DNA from: Symbiodinium natans
Taxonomy: Eukaryota; Sar; Dinophyceae; Suessiales; Symbiodiniaceae
Direction: 5' to 3'
DNA: 64,000 nt
NCBI GenBank assembly: GCA_905221605.1
Contig: CAJNDS010001158.1
Location: forward strand, 447,001 to 511,000
The notes beneath the pieces were generated by a model that was not told where the DNA came from, searched no databases, and saw only the letters and a program-made list of their open reading frames with translations. Of the stretch, positions 24,501 to 34,759 are shown piece by piece. A program made the position numbers and the translations under genes. Every line of letters starts with the position of its first letter. Position 1 is the stretch's first letter.

Positions 24501-27500
24501 ACTTGGGCCCCAAAGTCCCTATATAGGAGGTACTTTAAGGCCCAAATACTCCCTATTTAGGTACATGGACCCTTAGGGTCCTAAGACACGTGGTCTCACC
24601 CAAGCCTCTTATGGAAATGTAATGTAAGAAATAGACATCTATGTGTGATTGTTTGATGGGTTTATGCGTGGGAAGCACCCACCTGCAGACAAGCTCAGTC
24701 ATGATCGCCAAGTCGAACAGGGATTTCTCTTATTTTTGAATGCGGGTCGCCGATTTCCGATTCCTTGAGAACCAAATGAACCCTAAATTGGGACCATATG
24801 CCCTGTACTACTATAATCCTTATTAGGGTATATGAACCAAACCCTTTTAGGGTTCATTTGGTTCTTAAGGTTAAAGCTTTAAACAACTCCGTTTCGCTGT
24901 CATGGAGAGAGAAAGTAGGCGCTCTCTTCTGTCAAGAACAAGACAAGTCACGCCGAACAAGTGCTGTTTTCAGTTTTGATCCAACACCTCAATCGACTTT
25001 GATACTACTTTGTTAAGAAACGCATCTCTTTCCCATTGCATTTTCAGAAGATGGGGGACTCTTTTCTTTCTCGTGCGTCTATTGATGACATACGGATCTT
25101 TCCGAAAAGCTGCTTAGTGGCTGTTGGCATGCCGTACATGCCAGGTCCTGCTTGGCGCATTCTCGCGGCAAAGAAAGGGCAGACAAATTCCACACAATGT
25201 GTTCTGTGTATCTGTGTTCGTGTCGCGCATCATCCGAAGACATTGCCCCCCGCCCTAAACCCCAAACCCTAAACTGCCCCCGCCCCTGAGGCGGAGTCAA
25301 TCCGCCACCGTCGTTGCTGTGCGTGCAGCCGGTGTATCTGAGCTGACTCCAGGTTGCCCAGGCTAGGCATATCCAGGGTTTGTAACTTCGACATGACTCC
25401 AGTTGAAGAGGAAGTTTGCAGAGCTTTGCCCAGGAAGGCAGAGTGACGGCTTGGGGAGCGAGGCGGTTTCAGGGTTGCTTGCCAATCGGGTGTGCCGGAA
25501 CACTGCAGGGCAGCTGTTGTGCCCACCAGGCAAAGAATGCAAGTGTTGCAGGCAAGCTCTAGGAGGCCGCACAGCACCAGAGACTAACTAGCGCCAATCT
25601 GCGCCAATTATTTTTTTTGGCACCAAGGGAGGCATGACGAGTGCATCTGTCAATCATGATCGCCGTTGTGGCGTTTCATCATTCCCATGTTGCCGAAAAG
25701 TTGAGGTGCGGCCTTCACTCTACACGCGCTTACTGTGATCAGGCAGTGTGCAAGCCTACCAAGACTTGCGATGTTCGGCCTGCTTGTTTGCCAATTCATA
25801 TTGTGGCGTCTTAACCTTCGGGCTTTGGGCCTGTGACATCCGGGAGGATATGAGTGGTTTCTAAAGCATCACGAAACCGAGCTGAGGTAGTTGTGGCCCT
25901 TGCTGCCTTGCGCGATGCTCTGCAGCCAACGTCCCAACAGGCCACACGCCCTGCCATCGCTTTCTCATGGATGGTGAGAGAATCGGGAAAGATGGCCCCA
26001 AAAGCTGCACCTGAATTGGGACACTGCAAAGTAGAAACGCGTAAGATGCATGAGGTTGTTGTTTAAGAAAGCCCGGGCGTAAGAGCTCGCCGAATATGTG
26101 AAGCCTTGGAGGTGAAAATACTTGCAGGTCTTGCAACACTCATGAAAGCACACGGGGGCCTGTGTGCCTAAGAAGGATGCAATATCTTGTAGATGGAGAG
26201 CACCATGTGATGAAAGTGTGAGATGGGCAAGCATAGTGCATCCTTAAGATGCCACTAGGCCGGGGATTGCATGCTCCACTCAGTTTGAACTCCACTGCAA
26301 GTGGAGTACAAGCTAAAGGGGAATACAAGCTTTCCAAACGGCTTAGGGATGTTCAGTGAGTCAGAAGTTCTCTTTTTTTGTCTCTCTCTCTCTCTCTCTC
26401 CCTTTTTCTCTCTCAAGGTCATCCAAGAGCTCGAGAAGGCAGGGAGATGCACAAGCCTGGACTCAGATTTCGGGGGTGGGGTGCCGTGTGCTGGATACCG
26501 GCATGCTAACGAGCAGCATCCCTATCACTGCCTACCACATCTGGGCAGCGCCCTGTATGGTCTGACAGGCCCAGGCAATGACTCTCTAGAGCTGAAGCCT
26601 GTGCAGCTAGAAGCTTCGTTCGTTCGTACTACAGGAACCCCTTGAGCTTCAAAAAGCAAGCTCGATGCTCAAACGCACAATCCAAACACGCAAAGAGTTT
26701 CAAGAACCCCAAGAACCCCACGAAGAACCCCAAGAAGAACCCCAAGAGTTTCAAGAACCCCAAGCCCAAAAGTCAACCCTAAACCCTAAACCCTAAACCC
26801 TAAACCCTAAACCCTAAACCCTTGAGGCTGGCGAGGAGGTCTGGATGTGCACCGGGGACCACTCGGCCACCGCCACCGCGGCGCCTCGCAGCGCAATGCG
26901 CATTTTGGGGCATGTGGGATGTAGGGTTTAGGGTTTAGGGTTTAATTAGGGTTCAGAGATGACTCAGAGGGTTCAAAGATTTAATTTTGGGGGTCATTTG
27001 GCAAGTCCTCGGGTTGAATGCCCACTGTGAAGGCACCGCTTTGGTAATCTACCCTTTCCTCACGCTCTCAACGGCACAAGGGGACCTTCAAAGGACAGCC
27101 GCCACCTTAAAATACGCGGCAACGCGACAGAAGTGAAGAGAGGGTTTAGGGTTTAGGGTTTAGGGGTTAGGGTTTAGGGTTGAACCCTGAACAGGGAGCC
27201 TAGAAATCCACCAGAGTGCTGCACTTGTGGTGGTAAGTGAACCCCCTTGTTGCATCAGAAAGGCCTGTAAGCATAAGTCGAACATCCAGTCCTTGTCTCA
27301 GAAAGCCTTCTGAGCCGGAAGTGTCGGTTTAGGGTTTAGGGTTTAGGGTTTAGGGTTTAGGGTTTAGGGTTCAGGAAGTGTCCCGCTCAGGTTGCCAGAG
27401 AGCTCGGCATCCACCCAGACCACGTCCGAGCCGAGTCGATTCCAGCCTTCAAGGCCAGGCCTTGGCTCCCAGAGCATCGGTGAATTGGGATTTAGGGTTT

Positions 27501-30500
27501 AGGGTTTAGGGTTTAGGGATTTAGGGTTTAGGGGAGTCTGGCTTGCCTTCAGTCCAGTGGCAAGGGTTCAGGGTCTAGGGTTTAGGGTTTAGGGTTTAGG
27601 GGTCGAGAGTGAAAAACCAAGAAAGACTCTCGGCCCTGCCAGCTAGAGAACCCTCACTCTTCAAAGTCAACCCAGGAACTAGCTCCTGTGTCAAAGTCAA
27701 ACTTGCATCCTGAACATAAACCGGAACTCACAGCCCTAAACCCCAAACCCTGGACCCTATAAACCCTAAACCCTAAGCAGCCACACTCAATGCAGGCAGG
27801 TCTGGTGGCAGAACTGCAGGCCGCAGGCACTTGTCCGGGCATAATTATTTGGACTTCGTCGGGCATGATTTGCGTGTCTCTAGCTCTGTGTTTTGGGATG
27901 TTCCCCCCTTGTATGAATAGTTCTTAATAGGGATTAGAAAAGGGGGGGGGGGGCACGATCATCCCTATTAAAGACTGTTAGTACAAGTGGGAACATCCCA
28001 ATCTGCGTTGGTCTAGGACACTCGACGGCCATGACAGCCTCGAAGCCCAAACATGTAAGCATCTCTAGAAGAGGTGATGCTTCACCATGAAACCTGCAAT
28101 GCTTCATGAACCCAAAACCCTGAACCCTAAACCCCGAATCCCAGAACCCCCAACTTCGACTGCTTATGGCACAGGCCTAAACCCTAAACCCTAAACCTTA
28201 AACCCCCTAAACCCCTAAACCCTAAACCCTAAACCCCTAAAACCCTAAAGCCCTAAACCCTAAACCCCCAAAAAACAGGCAAGCGCGTGGTGTTTGTTGG
28301 TGACGGGGTCAACGACGCCCCTGCCCTGACCTCTGCTGAGGCAGGGGCACTGGGAGAGCTCCAGGCTTCCCAGGTTGTTTAGGGTTTAGGGTCTAGGGTC
28401 TAGGGTTTAGGGATTAGTTAGGGTTTAGGGTTTAGGGTTTAGGGTTTAGGGTTTAGGGTTTAGGGTTTAGTTGGGGTTGAGGTTTTTTTGTGGAAGTTAG
28501 GGCGGGCCCAGGTTGCGGTATGAGGCACTGCACACAAGACAGCATGGGCTCCCACTCGCTTAGATTGCCGAGCGTGCGTGATTTGCTTCTCCCTCGGGTC
28601 TCGCATTACTTCCCAGAGACTCCAAAACCCCTTAGTTAAGGAATATACCTTAAATTATAATTCAAGTGATATTCCTTAACTAAGGGGTTTTGGAGTCTCT
28701 GGGTTCGTGCCTTCACTGCAGCTTCATTGCCTCGGCGACGACGGCTGCCTCTTTGTTGACCGGACTTGGTGGTATGCAGGTGTATGGGGCCTCCCAATTA
28801 TTCTTGTCGCACAGTACCCCAGTGTGGCGGCAGGCTATTGTGACAGCCAGTTCTGTTTTTCGATTTGATGAGTCTTGTCCCCTCCACGAGGGATGTTCCC
28901 GCTTGTACTCACAGTCCGTAATAGGTGACTGTAAAAAAGGCGTACTATAATCCCGATTACGGACTTTTAGTATAGGAGGGAACATCCCAAATGTCAGCGT
29001 ATTTGGACAGCTTAGTTGGGCATTTCCCAAGACAGGGGACGTACCCCTTTTGTAGCATCCCCTTAAAGGGACTCCCCAAAAAGGGCACCCCTCCCCCCCC
29101 CCCCCCCCATTTTCGGAAACCCCCCCCCCCCATTTATCTGGACCTGGACTAGACCTGCAGACTTTTTTTTTCTTGAGGCCAAACCTCCATCTTTGGCTCA
29201 TCTGCTGCGTTACAGGAGTGTTTCTGCAGGTCCTGCGTCATTCCTAGCAGGGGTTGGCTTTTAGCAATTATGATGTAGGGGGTTTAGGGTTAAGGGGTAA
29301 GGGTTTTTCTAGCACATCATCTCATGGAACGCTGCATCGTCATCGTCGATGGTAGTGCCGGCACGTCTGCTTACTGGGAGCCGTGTCTCCAGAAAACCCA
29401 TTCCTCACAGATGAGTTCCACTTATTACTTCCCACTCACTAAGCCGCAATTGAAACGGCCGTCCTTTTATTATCTGAGCTGCTTTGGGGGTCCGCCCATG
29501 GTGAGCCGTGCGTTGGAGGGAGATGCCCTTTGAACCTTGATGTGTACAGGTTTGGCGGAGGTGGAAAATGTACCGGCCCTTTGCCCCCTATACCCCTCCC
29601 CCTCCGAAAAAGGGTTCAGAAGAGCCCGTTTTAGCCATCAGTTCAAGAGGGTTTCAGTCTTGAAACGTCGTGTTTTCTTTGCTCGCTGCACTTGTGGCCC
29701 TTTCTATGATTTGACGTTGGCCGGGGAATGTTTTCGTTTGTTTGTCGCCTCCCCTTCAGTACCGAGGCCACGCATGCGATTGACCGGAGTAAAATGTAGC
29801 GTCAGGAACCATGACAACTGCAACGGTGAGAGATCTCGGATTGGACGTTTTGGTTGCATTCGGGGTGTTTGTGATGCCATCATGGATAGAGGAGATAAGG
29901 AAAGCCAAAGCAACCCTGCGTTTCTCTCTCAAGTGGCGCTGCATGACGCTCCCCGGCCCATGCTGCTAGGTTGGCGTGGCGATCGGTGCAGGCGCACGCC
30001 TGACGGTTGACTCTGCGGACATCGTGCTGGTGAAGTCGGGGCTTGAGGACTCCTTCAGGGATTGCGTTGCCTCCCTGGATGTAAATCCAGGACACCTTGG
30101 CGGTTTTGAGGGTTGCTTCAGGTTCCCTGAGGCACCGCGTTGAGCAGGCAAGCCTGGTTCATTCCTAGCTTAGACGGGCCCTCCCCCAATCCAGGAGTTG
30201 CTGACCGCGAAGCAGCTGGCACTGGCGACCGTCTTCTGCATCAAGCCCCGCGGCTGCGCAAAGAAGAGTTGCTTCCATGCAGGTTTAGGGTTTAGGGTTT
30301 AGGGTTTAGGGGTTAGGGGTTAGGGGTTAAAATTTTGAACATCAGCCTTCATTGGAGAAACCGCGCTTCTCTGTGAAAAGGGATTGTAACCGCATTCTGC
30401 ACAGAACGAGGGATTTTTCTGTCTCTGACTCTAGGCCCCTAGGCTGGAAAACATGTTCAGTTTCGAGGTTGGTGTTTTTGGCCCTTTGAGAGCAACCGCT

Positions 30501-33500
30501 TGGTGCACCGTATGCCCCTACTCGAAGAGTCGTGAAGTAAATACCAAACCGAGCCTGCTCTGAATGCACAGAGACCCTGCAGCCATAGCTGAAGAGTCCG
30601 ATCATGAACGCGCCACCCGTTTAGGGTTTCAGGGTTTAGGGTTTAGGGTTTAGGACCCGGTGACATGACTTGAACCACACCGTGGGATTTTCATGAATCT
30701 TTCCCAACGAATTGACACACGTGACGCTGCCAAGGCGCAACTTTGCGTGGGCCTTTGTGTTCAATGCCTGCATGATACCATTGGCGGCTGGTGTCCTCCA
30801 TCATGAAGGCACCCGCATATGTTTTAACTTCAGGCTTCAGGCGGGTTCGCGTGGTAGAAACCTCGAACTAAACCGTAGACCCCCCCAAATTCTGGGAGGC
30901 AGAAAGCACCAACATGCAGCAATGAACGGCCAGTGTCCATGCCGCCTTCATCTGTTTCTGCCGTGCTTTCTTCCATGCTTCTCACTAACTCTGCCATCCC
31001 CATCGTTCTGGTCCTTTTGGACAACTACATGGTTTACTTTTTTGTTGGCCAATGCGTTTGGTAAACCCGAAACCAGAAACCCTAAACATTGGGATGTTAC
31101 GATGTTCCTCTGAAACTAACTGTCCTTAATAGGGGTACTAGAATCCTGATTAAGGGCAGTTGGTCTAAGGGGGACATCCCAAACCCTAAACCCCAAACCT
31201 TAAACCCTAAACCCTAAACCCTAAACCCTAACCCTAAACCCTGAACCCTAAACCCTAAACCCTAAACCGAAACCCTCAACCCTAAACCCTCAACCCTAAA
31301 CCCTAAACCCTCAACCCTCAACCCTAAACCCTAAACCCTAAACCCTAAACCCTTCACTGCCACATCAGGGATCCATCTGCCCCCAGCGGCTGCCGCTGCT
31401 GCCATGGCGATGTCGTCCATCACGGCCTGGTCTTTGGACCACATGTCTCCATGGTATTCCTAGGTTTAGGGTTTAGGGTTTAGAGTTTAGGGTCTAACTT
31501 GGTTGTCGCAGAACTCGCATTATCATGCTGCATGGTGTGTAGGCGCACACTGTGTGCATCGAAGCTGCTGCACTTTATCCTGCGTGCACTGGGGTTCCAG
31601 GAATGATTGCTGGACTGGCACAGACGATACCACAAATGCGTGCTCCTTCTTTTGACGCTGCTAGAAACATGTATTTCCTTCGCTCGTATTTTGATGCGTC
31701 TCGTGATCTAGTGCGTTTACTCGCATCATGCTGGCCACACTTTGAGTCATGCTTCAGCTGGGGCCTTGAGCTTCAAAAAACTGTCTTCGTCGATAATTCC
31801 GGTGACACATGGCCCCTTGTTTGCTCGACTGTGCCTATCGAGGGGAGCGGATGGCAAGCAAGTCACAGTGACTGAGAGATGCTGCGCTGCCCACTCCAGT
31901 GCCCTGTCGTAAGCAGGTGAAGGGGACCTGGATATAATATACATATATAAACAAATAAATAAATAAATAAATATATATATATATATATGCATATTCCACC
32001 TATCGTACCATTCCCGTCTAAGCCTTCAGGTGGTCTCCTCATCCTTGCTGCTGCGCCGCTTCCAGCCCCGGCCGCTTCCCGGCGCGGCGAAGAAGGCGAT
32101 CTCGGGAATTGTGCAAGTAGGTTCTCATCACTATATTTATTGTTGCTTGTTCGTAGTATTGTCATTAGTATTGCTATTACTATTCCTGTTACTATTACTA
32201 TTACTATTGCTATTACTATTACTATTACTATTACTATTACTATTACTATTTTTCTATTAATTATTACTTTTACTATTACTTATTACTATTACTATTACTA
32301 TTACTATTACTATTACTATTACTATTACTATTACTATTCTTAGAATTATCATGAGGATTGTTCAGAGAGAAAAGCACAAGAATAATTTGGCTGAAACCAC
32401 GAGTCTTCGCAAGCATCTAACACAGAATCCAACATTCAGCTGGTGTTTTCCCAGCATTTTTGGAGTTGAAGGTGCCAAGCGGTGGGCTTTAGGATTTGCC
32501 ATTGAAGGGTTTAGGAGCTGCTAGAAAAGATGGAGCATCGGCTTGGTCATGCCACTGCGAGGGTTAGCGACATCTGCCTGAGCATGTCGGAGATCGGAGG
32601 ACAAGCCAAGCCACGCCCAATTCGCCTTCCCTGTCCAGGCCGGGACCTGTTCAGGTTTTAGGGTTTATAGGGTTCAGGGTTCAGGGTTCAGGGTTTAGGG
32701 TTTAGGGTTTAGGGTAAGATTTTGGGAGGCGTTTTAGGCCGAAGAAGCTTCTTTAGGCTTAGGAGTGCGAAGCGTTGGGGGCCAATAACAAACAGGTCCT
32801 CGGGCTCCCGAGCAGCTGTTGTTTAGGGTTTAGGGTTTAGGGTTTAGGGTTTAGGGTTTTAGGGTTTAGGGTTTAGCTACGATTCCAGGAATTCTAGGGT
32901 GTGGGAGTGAAGCTGATCGAGTAAGAATTTGTCAAAAGCAGGGGGCAAGAGCACGACCACTGGCCTCCTGCTAACAAAGACGCAGGTTCGTGGTGAAACA
33001 GTCGGAGACATCCGACTTAGGGTTTAGGGTTTAGGGTACATCCGACTGTGTACTTGCAGTGGTGCATCCATCATGTACAATCCTCGTTGTGCATTGTTTC
33101 CGCAGTCACTGTTGTTAAAGCGCGCGGGGCATTGAGAAGATGTTTTGTTTCCCATGATCTTGCGGAACATGTGGTTCATGGAGTGATGGAGCATTTCCTT
33201 CTTTTTCGGCAGTACTACTCTGAAGCAGTCGTAGCAGGATCACCGAGGCAGGGTACAGCTTGTCTAGCACTTGGAGCATTCGTATACGTGCAGTACATGC
33301 GCAGCATCAACGCAAAGCGGAGAGCGGTGAGTGCGTTTGCTCCAGCAGGAATCCGTGCATTTTCAACAAAAACTCTCCCAGCCCGAAAGGTTTTAAACCC
33401 TCAACTCGCACACCCTAAACCCTAAGCCCTGAACCCTACCAGCCCCTACACCTGAGAGGCATGGAAAGCCGGCAGGCGGAAGTACAACAAGCTCGTCGAG

Positions 33501-33780
33501 GAGCGCCCGCTGACAGAGGACCCGTTCGGCCCAGGGTTGAAAGGGCCTTGTGGTCGTCAGATTCCCCAGAAAACCTTGGGTACCACGTGAACCCTAAAAG
33601 GGTTTCTGGTCCATATATACCTTATCAGGAATTGTAGAGTGGTATAGGGCGTATAACCCCCATTGTAGGGGTCATTTCGTCCCCAAGGAACTAAGTGTAA
33701 CTAACCTTTTCAAAGCATGTGTCCTGCATGATCATCTTCCGAGATTCGACGAGCCGGGCTTTGCCTTGAAAAGACAGTAA
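15538..33780 (+). CDS. copA: P1B-type (Cu+) transporting ATPase, split gene, 5' part not found
   Basis: Heavy-metal P-type ATPase that exports copper using ATP. Exons read by translation: 15538-15629 ([20 protein letters not shown], the CPC metal site in TM6); 15795-15860 ([16 protein letters not shown]); 16388 to about 16447 ([14 protein letters not shown], the phosphorylated Asp); about 21241-21386 ([18 protein letters not shown]-binding HP motif); 26418-26438 (VIQELEK); 26827-26880 ([16 protein letters not shown]); 27391-27453 ([15 protein letters not shown]); 27796-27826; 28279-28340 ([18 protein letters not shown]); 29970-30080 ([20 protein letters not shown]); 30216-30244; 30735-30808 ([18 protein letters not shown]); 31369-31424 ([10 protein letters not shown]); 32030 to about 32095 ([15 protein letters not shown]). 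Phases match at almost every junction. Most donors are GC. CPC plus N(x)4P and MxxSS is the Cu+ (P1B-1) signature. The usual Tyr before Asn is Phe here. The N-terminal metal-binding domain, TM1-5, actuator TGE loop and most of the N-domain were not located. The tail (33459 on) and the stop are less certain. Confidence 0.9.
17246..19454 (+). CDS. class I SAM-dependent methyltransferase, Erg6/SMT-like, five exons, complete
   Basis: Exons 17246-17587, 17770-17850, 18253-18321, 18703-18810 and 18969-19454 join in phase 0 throughout, giving 361 residues and a TAG stop. The N-terminus ([18 protein letters not shown]) is a hydrophobic signal or anchor, suggesting an ER or other membrane location. 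Motif I is [10 protein letters not shown] in exon 2. The post-I acidic strand is VTGLNID in exon 3. [16 protein letters not shown] (exon 4) and [16 protein letters not shown] (exon 5) are the motif II/III region typical of sterol C-24 and tocopherol-type methyltransferases. The C-terminal half keeps the arrangement [12 protein letters not shown]. The substrate cannot be fixed, because the sterol-binding Tyr-Glu-Trp-Gly box is not seen. Donors are GC, GT, GC, GC; acceptors are all AG|G. The gene lies inside an intron of the Cu-ATPase, same strand. ATG 17246 was chosen for its signal-like start, although the frame is open further upstream. Confidence 0.88.
17569..17772 (+). repeat. telomere-like intron flanked by a 22-bp exact direct repeat of the exon edge
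   Basis: The 22 bases at 17569-17590 (starting CCAGTTGC, ending AGAGGCC) recur exactly at 17751-17772. Between them lie only telomere-like heptamers: a homogeneous run of CCCCAAA units bracketed by CCCTAAA. The repeat contains AG|GC. Splicing at AG|GC in both copies (GC donor 17588, acceptor AG 17768-17769) removes one copy plus the array and restores ...[10 protein letters not shown].... The structure looks like insertion of telomere-type DNA at a staggered break, with target duplication supplying both splice sites. Confidence 0.9.
18082..18231. mobile_element. CCAGGATGGGC element in methyltransferase intron 2
   Basis: Same inverted ends as the 8321 copy, enclosing three tandem copies of GGGCCTTTTAAGGGATTATA-like sequence. 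It lies in the intron just before exon 3. A probable decayed relative starts at 4693. Confidence 0.7.
18330..18575. repeat. homogeneous TTTAGGGG octamer array in methyltransferase intron 3
   Basis: About 26 units of the 8-mer TTTAGGGG with a single variant, then four ordinary TTTAGGG units. The array is almost the whole 5' part of the intron. Confidence 0.97.
20197..20299. repeat. CCCTAAA array
   Basis: About 14 units, CCCTAAA with minor variants near the end. An opposite-orientation TTTAGGG array lies 90 bp upstream (20082-20106), with a family-E element between. Confidence 0.95.
20341..20679 (+). CDS. three possible exons of an unknown gene in an ATPase intron
   Basis: 20341-20413 ([20 protein letters not shown] then DPEE), 20519-20587 ([20 protein letters not shown] then KHP, after CACAG|G) and 20630-20679 ([16 protein letters not shown], after CCCAG|G, AG|GC donor) all look coding. 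They lie between the methyltransferase stop and the ATPase EHPL exon. They could belong to a further nested gene or to poorly conserved ATPase sequence. Confidence 0.4.
24379..24627 (+). CDS. terminal exons of an unknown gene flanking an introner
   Basis: 24379-24477 reads [20 protein letters not shown] then PPPLPPLR. It ends with a GT donor in a near-perfect inverted-repeat element. After the element's TTAG (24576), phase 0 gives [16 protein letters not shown] and TAA at 24625-24627. The segment lies inside the long ATPase intron between the EHPL and VIQELEK exons. Confidence 0.42.
24471..24577. mobile_element. inverted-repeat introner (family G)
   Basis: CCTAAGGGTCCATGTACCTA at the left is mirrored at the right. 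Inner arms continue AATGGGGAATACTTGGGCC. Splicing at its GT and TTAG|G joins two open frames (24379-24627). Confidence 0.75.
24763..24870. mobile_element. family-A inverted-repeat element
   Basis: CCTTGAGAACCAAATGAACC at one end and its inverted partner ending GGTTCTTAAGG at the other, with the CTGTACTACTATAATCC core. It lies in the long ATPase intron region, and open frames abut both ends. Confidence 0.7.
26690..26770. repeat. AAGAACCCC short repeat
   Basis: Imperfect AAGAACCCC / AAGAGTTTC units in the ATPase intron, running into a CCCTAAA array. Confidence 0.7.
27893..28001. mobile_element. TTGGGATGTTCCC inverted-repeat element (family B), copy 1
   Basis: Inverted ends TTGGGATGTTCCC. An interior G tract is flanked by AATAGGGAT and ATCCCTATT. 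In an ATPase intron. Confidence 0.75.
28612..28703. mobile_element. palindromic element (family F), copy 1
   Basis: Near-perfect hairpin: CCCAGAGACTCCAAAACCCC, then TTAGTTAAGGAATA..., mirrored. It lies in the ATPase intron between the GDGVND and VGVAIG exons. Confidence 0.8.
28890..28990. mobile_element. family-B element, copy 2
   Basis: GGGATGTTCCCGC ... GGGAACATCCC. Inner GTCCGTAAT/ATTACGGAC arms. In the same ATPase intron as a family-F palindrome. Confidence 0.75.
31089..31182. mobile_element. family-B element, copy 3
   Basis: TTGGGATGTT ... GACATCCCAA with inner ACTGTCCTTAAT/ATTAAGGGCAGT arms. A long CCCTAAA array follows directly. Confidence 0.7.
31186..31352. repeat. long CCCTAAA array with CCCTCAA variants
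   Basis: About 23 units just upstream of the ATPase exon carrying the MxxSS motif. Confidence 0.95.
32160..32340. repeat. ACTATT trinucleotide-type microsatellite
   Basis: Long run of ATT/ACT units (TATTACTATTACTATTAC) just after the ATPase exon at 32030. The ORFs that cross it are artefacts of the repeat. Confidence 0.95.
33459..33780 (+). CDS. probable C-terminal tail exons of the Cu-ATPase
   Basis: After AG at 33457-33458 a basic, charged stretch opens ([18 protein letters not shown], then TEDPFGPG). It is in phase with the preceding ATPase exon if that exon ends at AAG|GC (32095). The frame runs to an introner (about 33580-33687). Beyond it, phase 0 gives a 30-residue end ([20 protein letters not shown] ...) stopping at TAA 33778-33780. 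Phase 1, which a GT donor at 33580 would imply, gives an earlier stop near 33702. It could instead be the end of a separate gene, because the ATPase family does not conserve this tail. Confidence 0.5.
33579..33687. mobile_element. family-A introner in the ATPase tail
   Basis: Inverted ends CCTTGGGTACCACGTGAACC and ...GTCCCCAAGG, with the core in reverse orientation. The GT at 33580-33581 replaces the usual GA donor of the family. Confidence 0.7.
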
Positions 33781-33941
33781 TTCAGGGTTGCATTCTGTGG
33801 AGAGCACAAAAATCAAAGGAGGCACATCCCTGGCAAAATCGTTTTTACTTGGAACATCCCCTCCAGGGACACCCTGGCATGCACTCCAGGGGCACTCTGG
33901 GGTCGGGCACCCTGGGGTTGGGCTAGGAAGAGCAAACCCAC

Positions 33942-34020
33942 GGTTTAGGGTTTAGGGTTTAGGGTTTAGGGTTTAGGGTTTAGGGTTTAGGGTTTAGGGT
34001 TTAGGGTTTAGGGTTTAGGG
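33942..34020. repeat. TTTAGGG array
   Basis: Eleven near-perfect units between the ATPase tail and the next terminal exon. Further arrays at 34425-34525 (TTTAGGG) and 34682-34757 (CCCTAAA). Confidence 0.95.
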
Positions 34021-34030
34021 TGAACTATAG

Positions 34031-34182
34031 ATGTCGATGATCCCCATCCCGATAAGCTAACCAATGCGGAGCCATCCTCGCTTTCAGACAGGCAACTAAC
34101 AGGATACTTCGCCGCGGGATTCTATCACGGAAGCATTGCTTCCAGAGAGACTCTGCGGGATTGGGCACTGCAGGGATTCTGA
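34031..34182 (+). CDS. terminal exon of an unknown gene
   Basis: After CTATAG the frame reads VDDPHPDKLTNAEPSSLSDR, then QLTGYFAAGFYHGSIASRET, then LRDWALQGF and TGA (34180-34182). Charged and well balanced, so coding is likely. No family recognised. It follows the Cu-ATPase and a TTTAGGG array. Confidence 0.52.
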
Positions 34183-34612
34183 CGTCATGGGGATCAAGGC
34201 GCCAGGCATGCTCGGCGGCATTCTCGGTAGGATTCTTTCGAAGATGCTCGGCGGGCTTCTCTGGGGGGTGGGCACTGAGGGAATGCCCGGCGCGGCTCTC
34301 TGCGCTCCTAAACCCTAAACCCTAAACCCTAAACCCCAAGATGCTGTGGGGGGGAGTGCTGAGTACTCCAAGGATGCTCGGGGGGGACTCTTTGTGGGCT
34401 TCTTTGGGCACTCCCTGCGATAATGGGTTTAGGGTTTAGGGTTTAGGGTTAGGGTTTAGGGTTTAGGGTTTAGGGTTTAGGGTTTAGGGTTTAGGGTTTA
34501 GGGTTTAGGGTTTAGGGTTTAGGGGGACTCTCTGGGGGGCCTTGGGGTCAGCGGGACTGCGGGGCTCAACCCGCAGCCTGAATCCCTAAAGCCAAGGGCT
34601 TGGAGTCTTAAG

Positions 34613-34686
34613 CGCTTCGGGCGAGGGTAGCTGAGATTGGCGTGGACATCGGTGAATCGACTCAAGACCTGCATATCGATCCCTAA
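34613..34686 (+). CDS. possible terminal exon, unknown gene
   Basis: Reads LRARVAEIGVDIGESTQDLH then IDP. The TAA at 34684-34686 is formed inside the first CCCTAAA repeat of the following array, so the array may supply the stop codon. Alternatively the exon splices out earlier. Confidence 0.38.
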
Positions 34687-34759
34687 ACCCTAAACCCTAA
34701 ACCCTAAACCCTAAACCCTAAACCCTAAACCCTAAACCCTAAACCCTAAACCCTAAACA

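Larger units (their letters stand above)
21400..26410. other. long ATPase intron region, some ATPase exons probably missed
   Basis: The ATPase nucleotide-binding domain (roughly 120-150 residues) should be encoded here but is too divergent to spot. Visible instead are G and T tracts (22025-22140), TTTAGGG arrays near 24325, introners at 24471 and 24763, and short ORFs. A CT-rich tract with CTCAAG at 26380-26417 precedes the next ATPase exon. Confidence 0.6.

Noticed and set aside
31552-31875. 107-codon plus-strand ORF with plausible composition
   Set aside because: Lies in an ATPase intron without recognisable homology or clear splice context. ORFs of this length are expected by chance in this much sequence.
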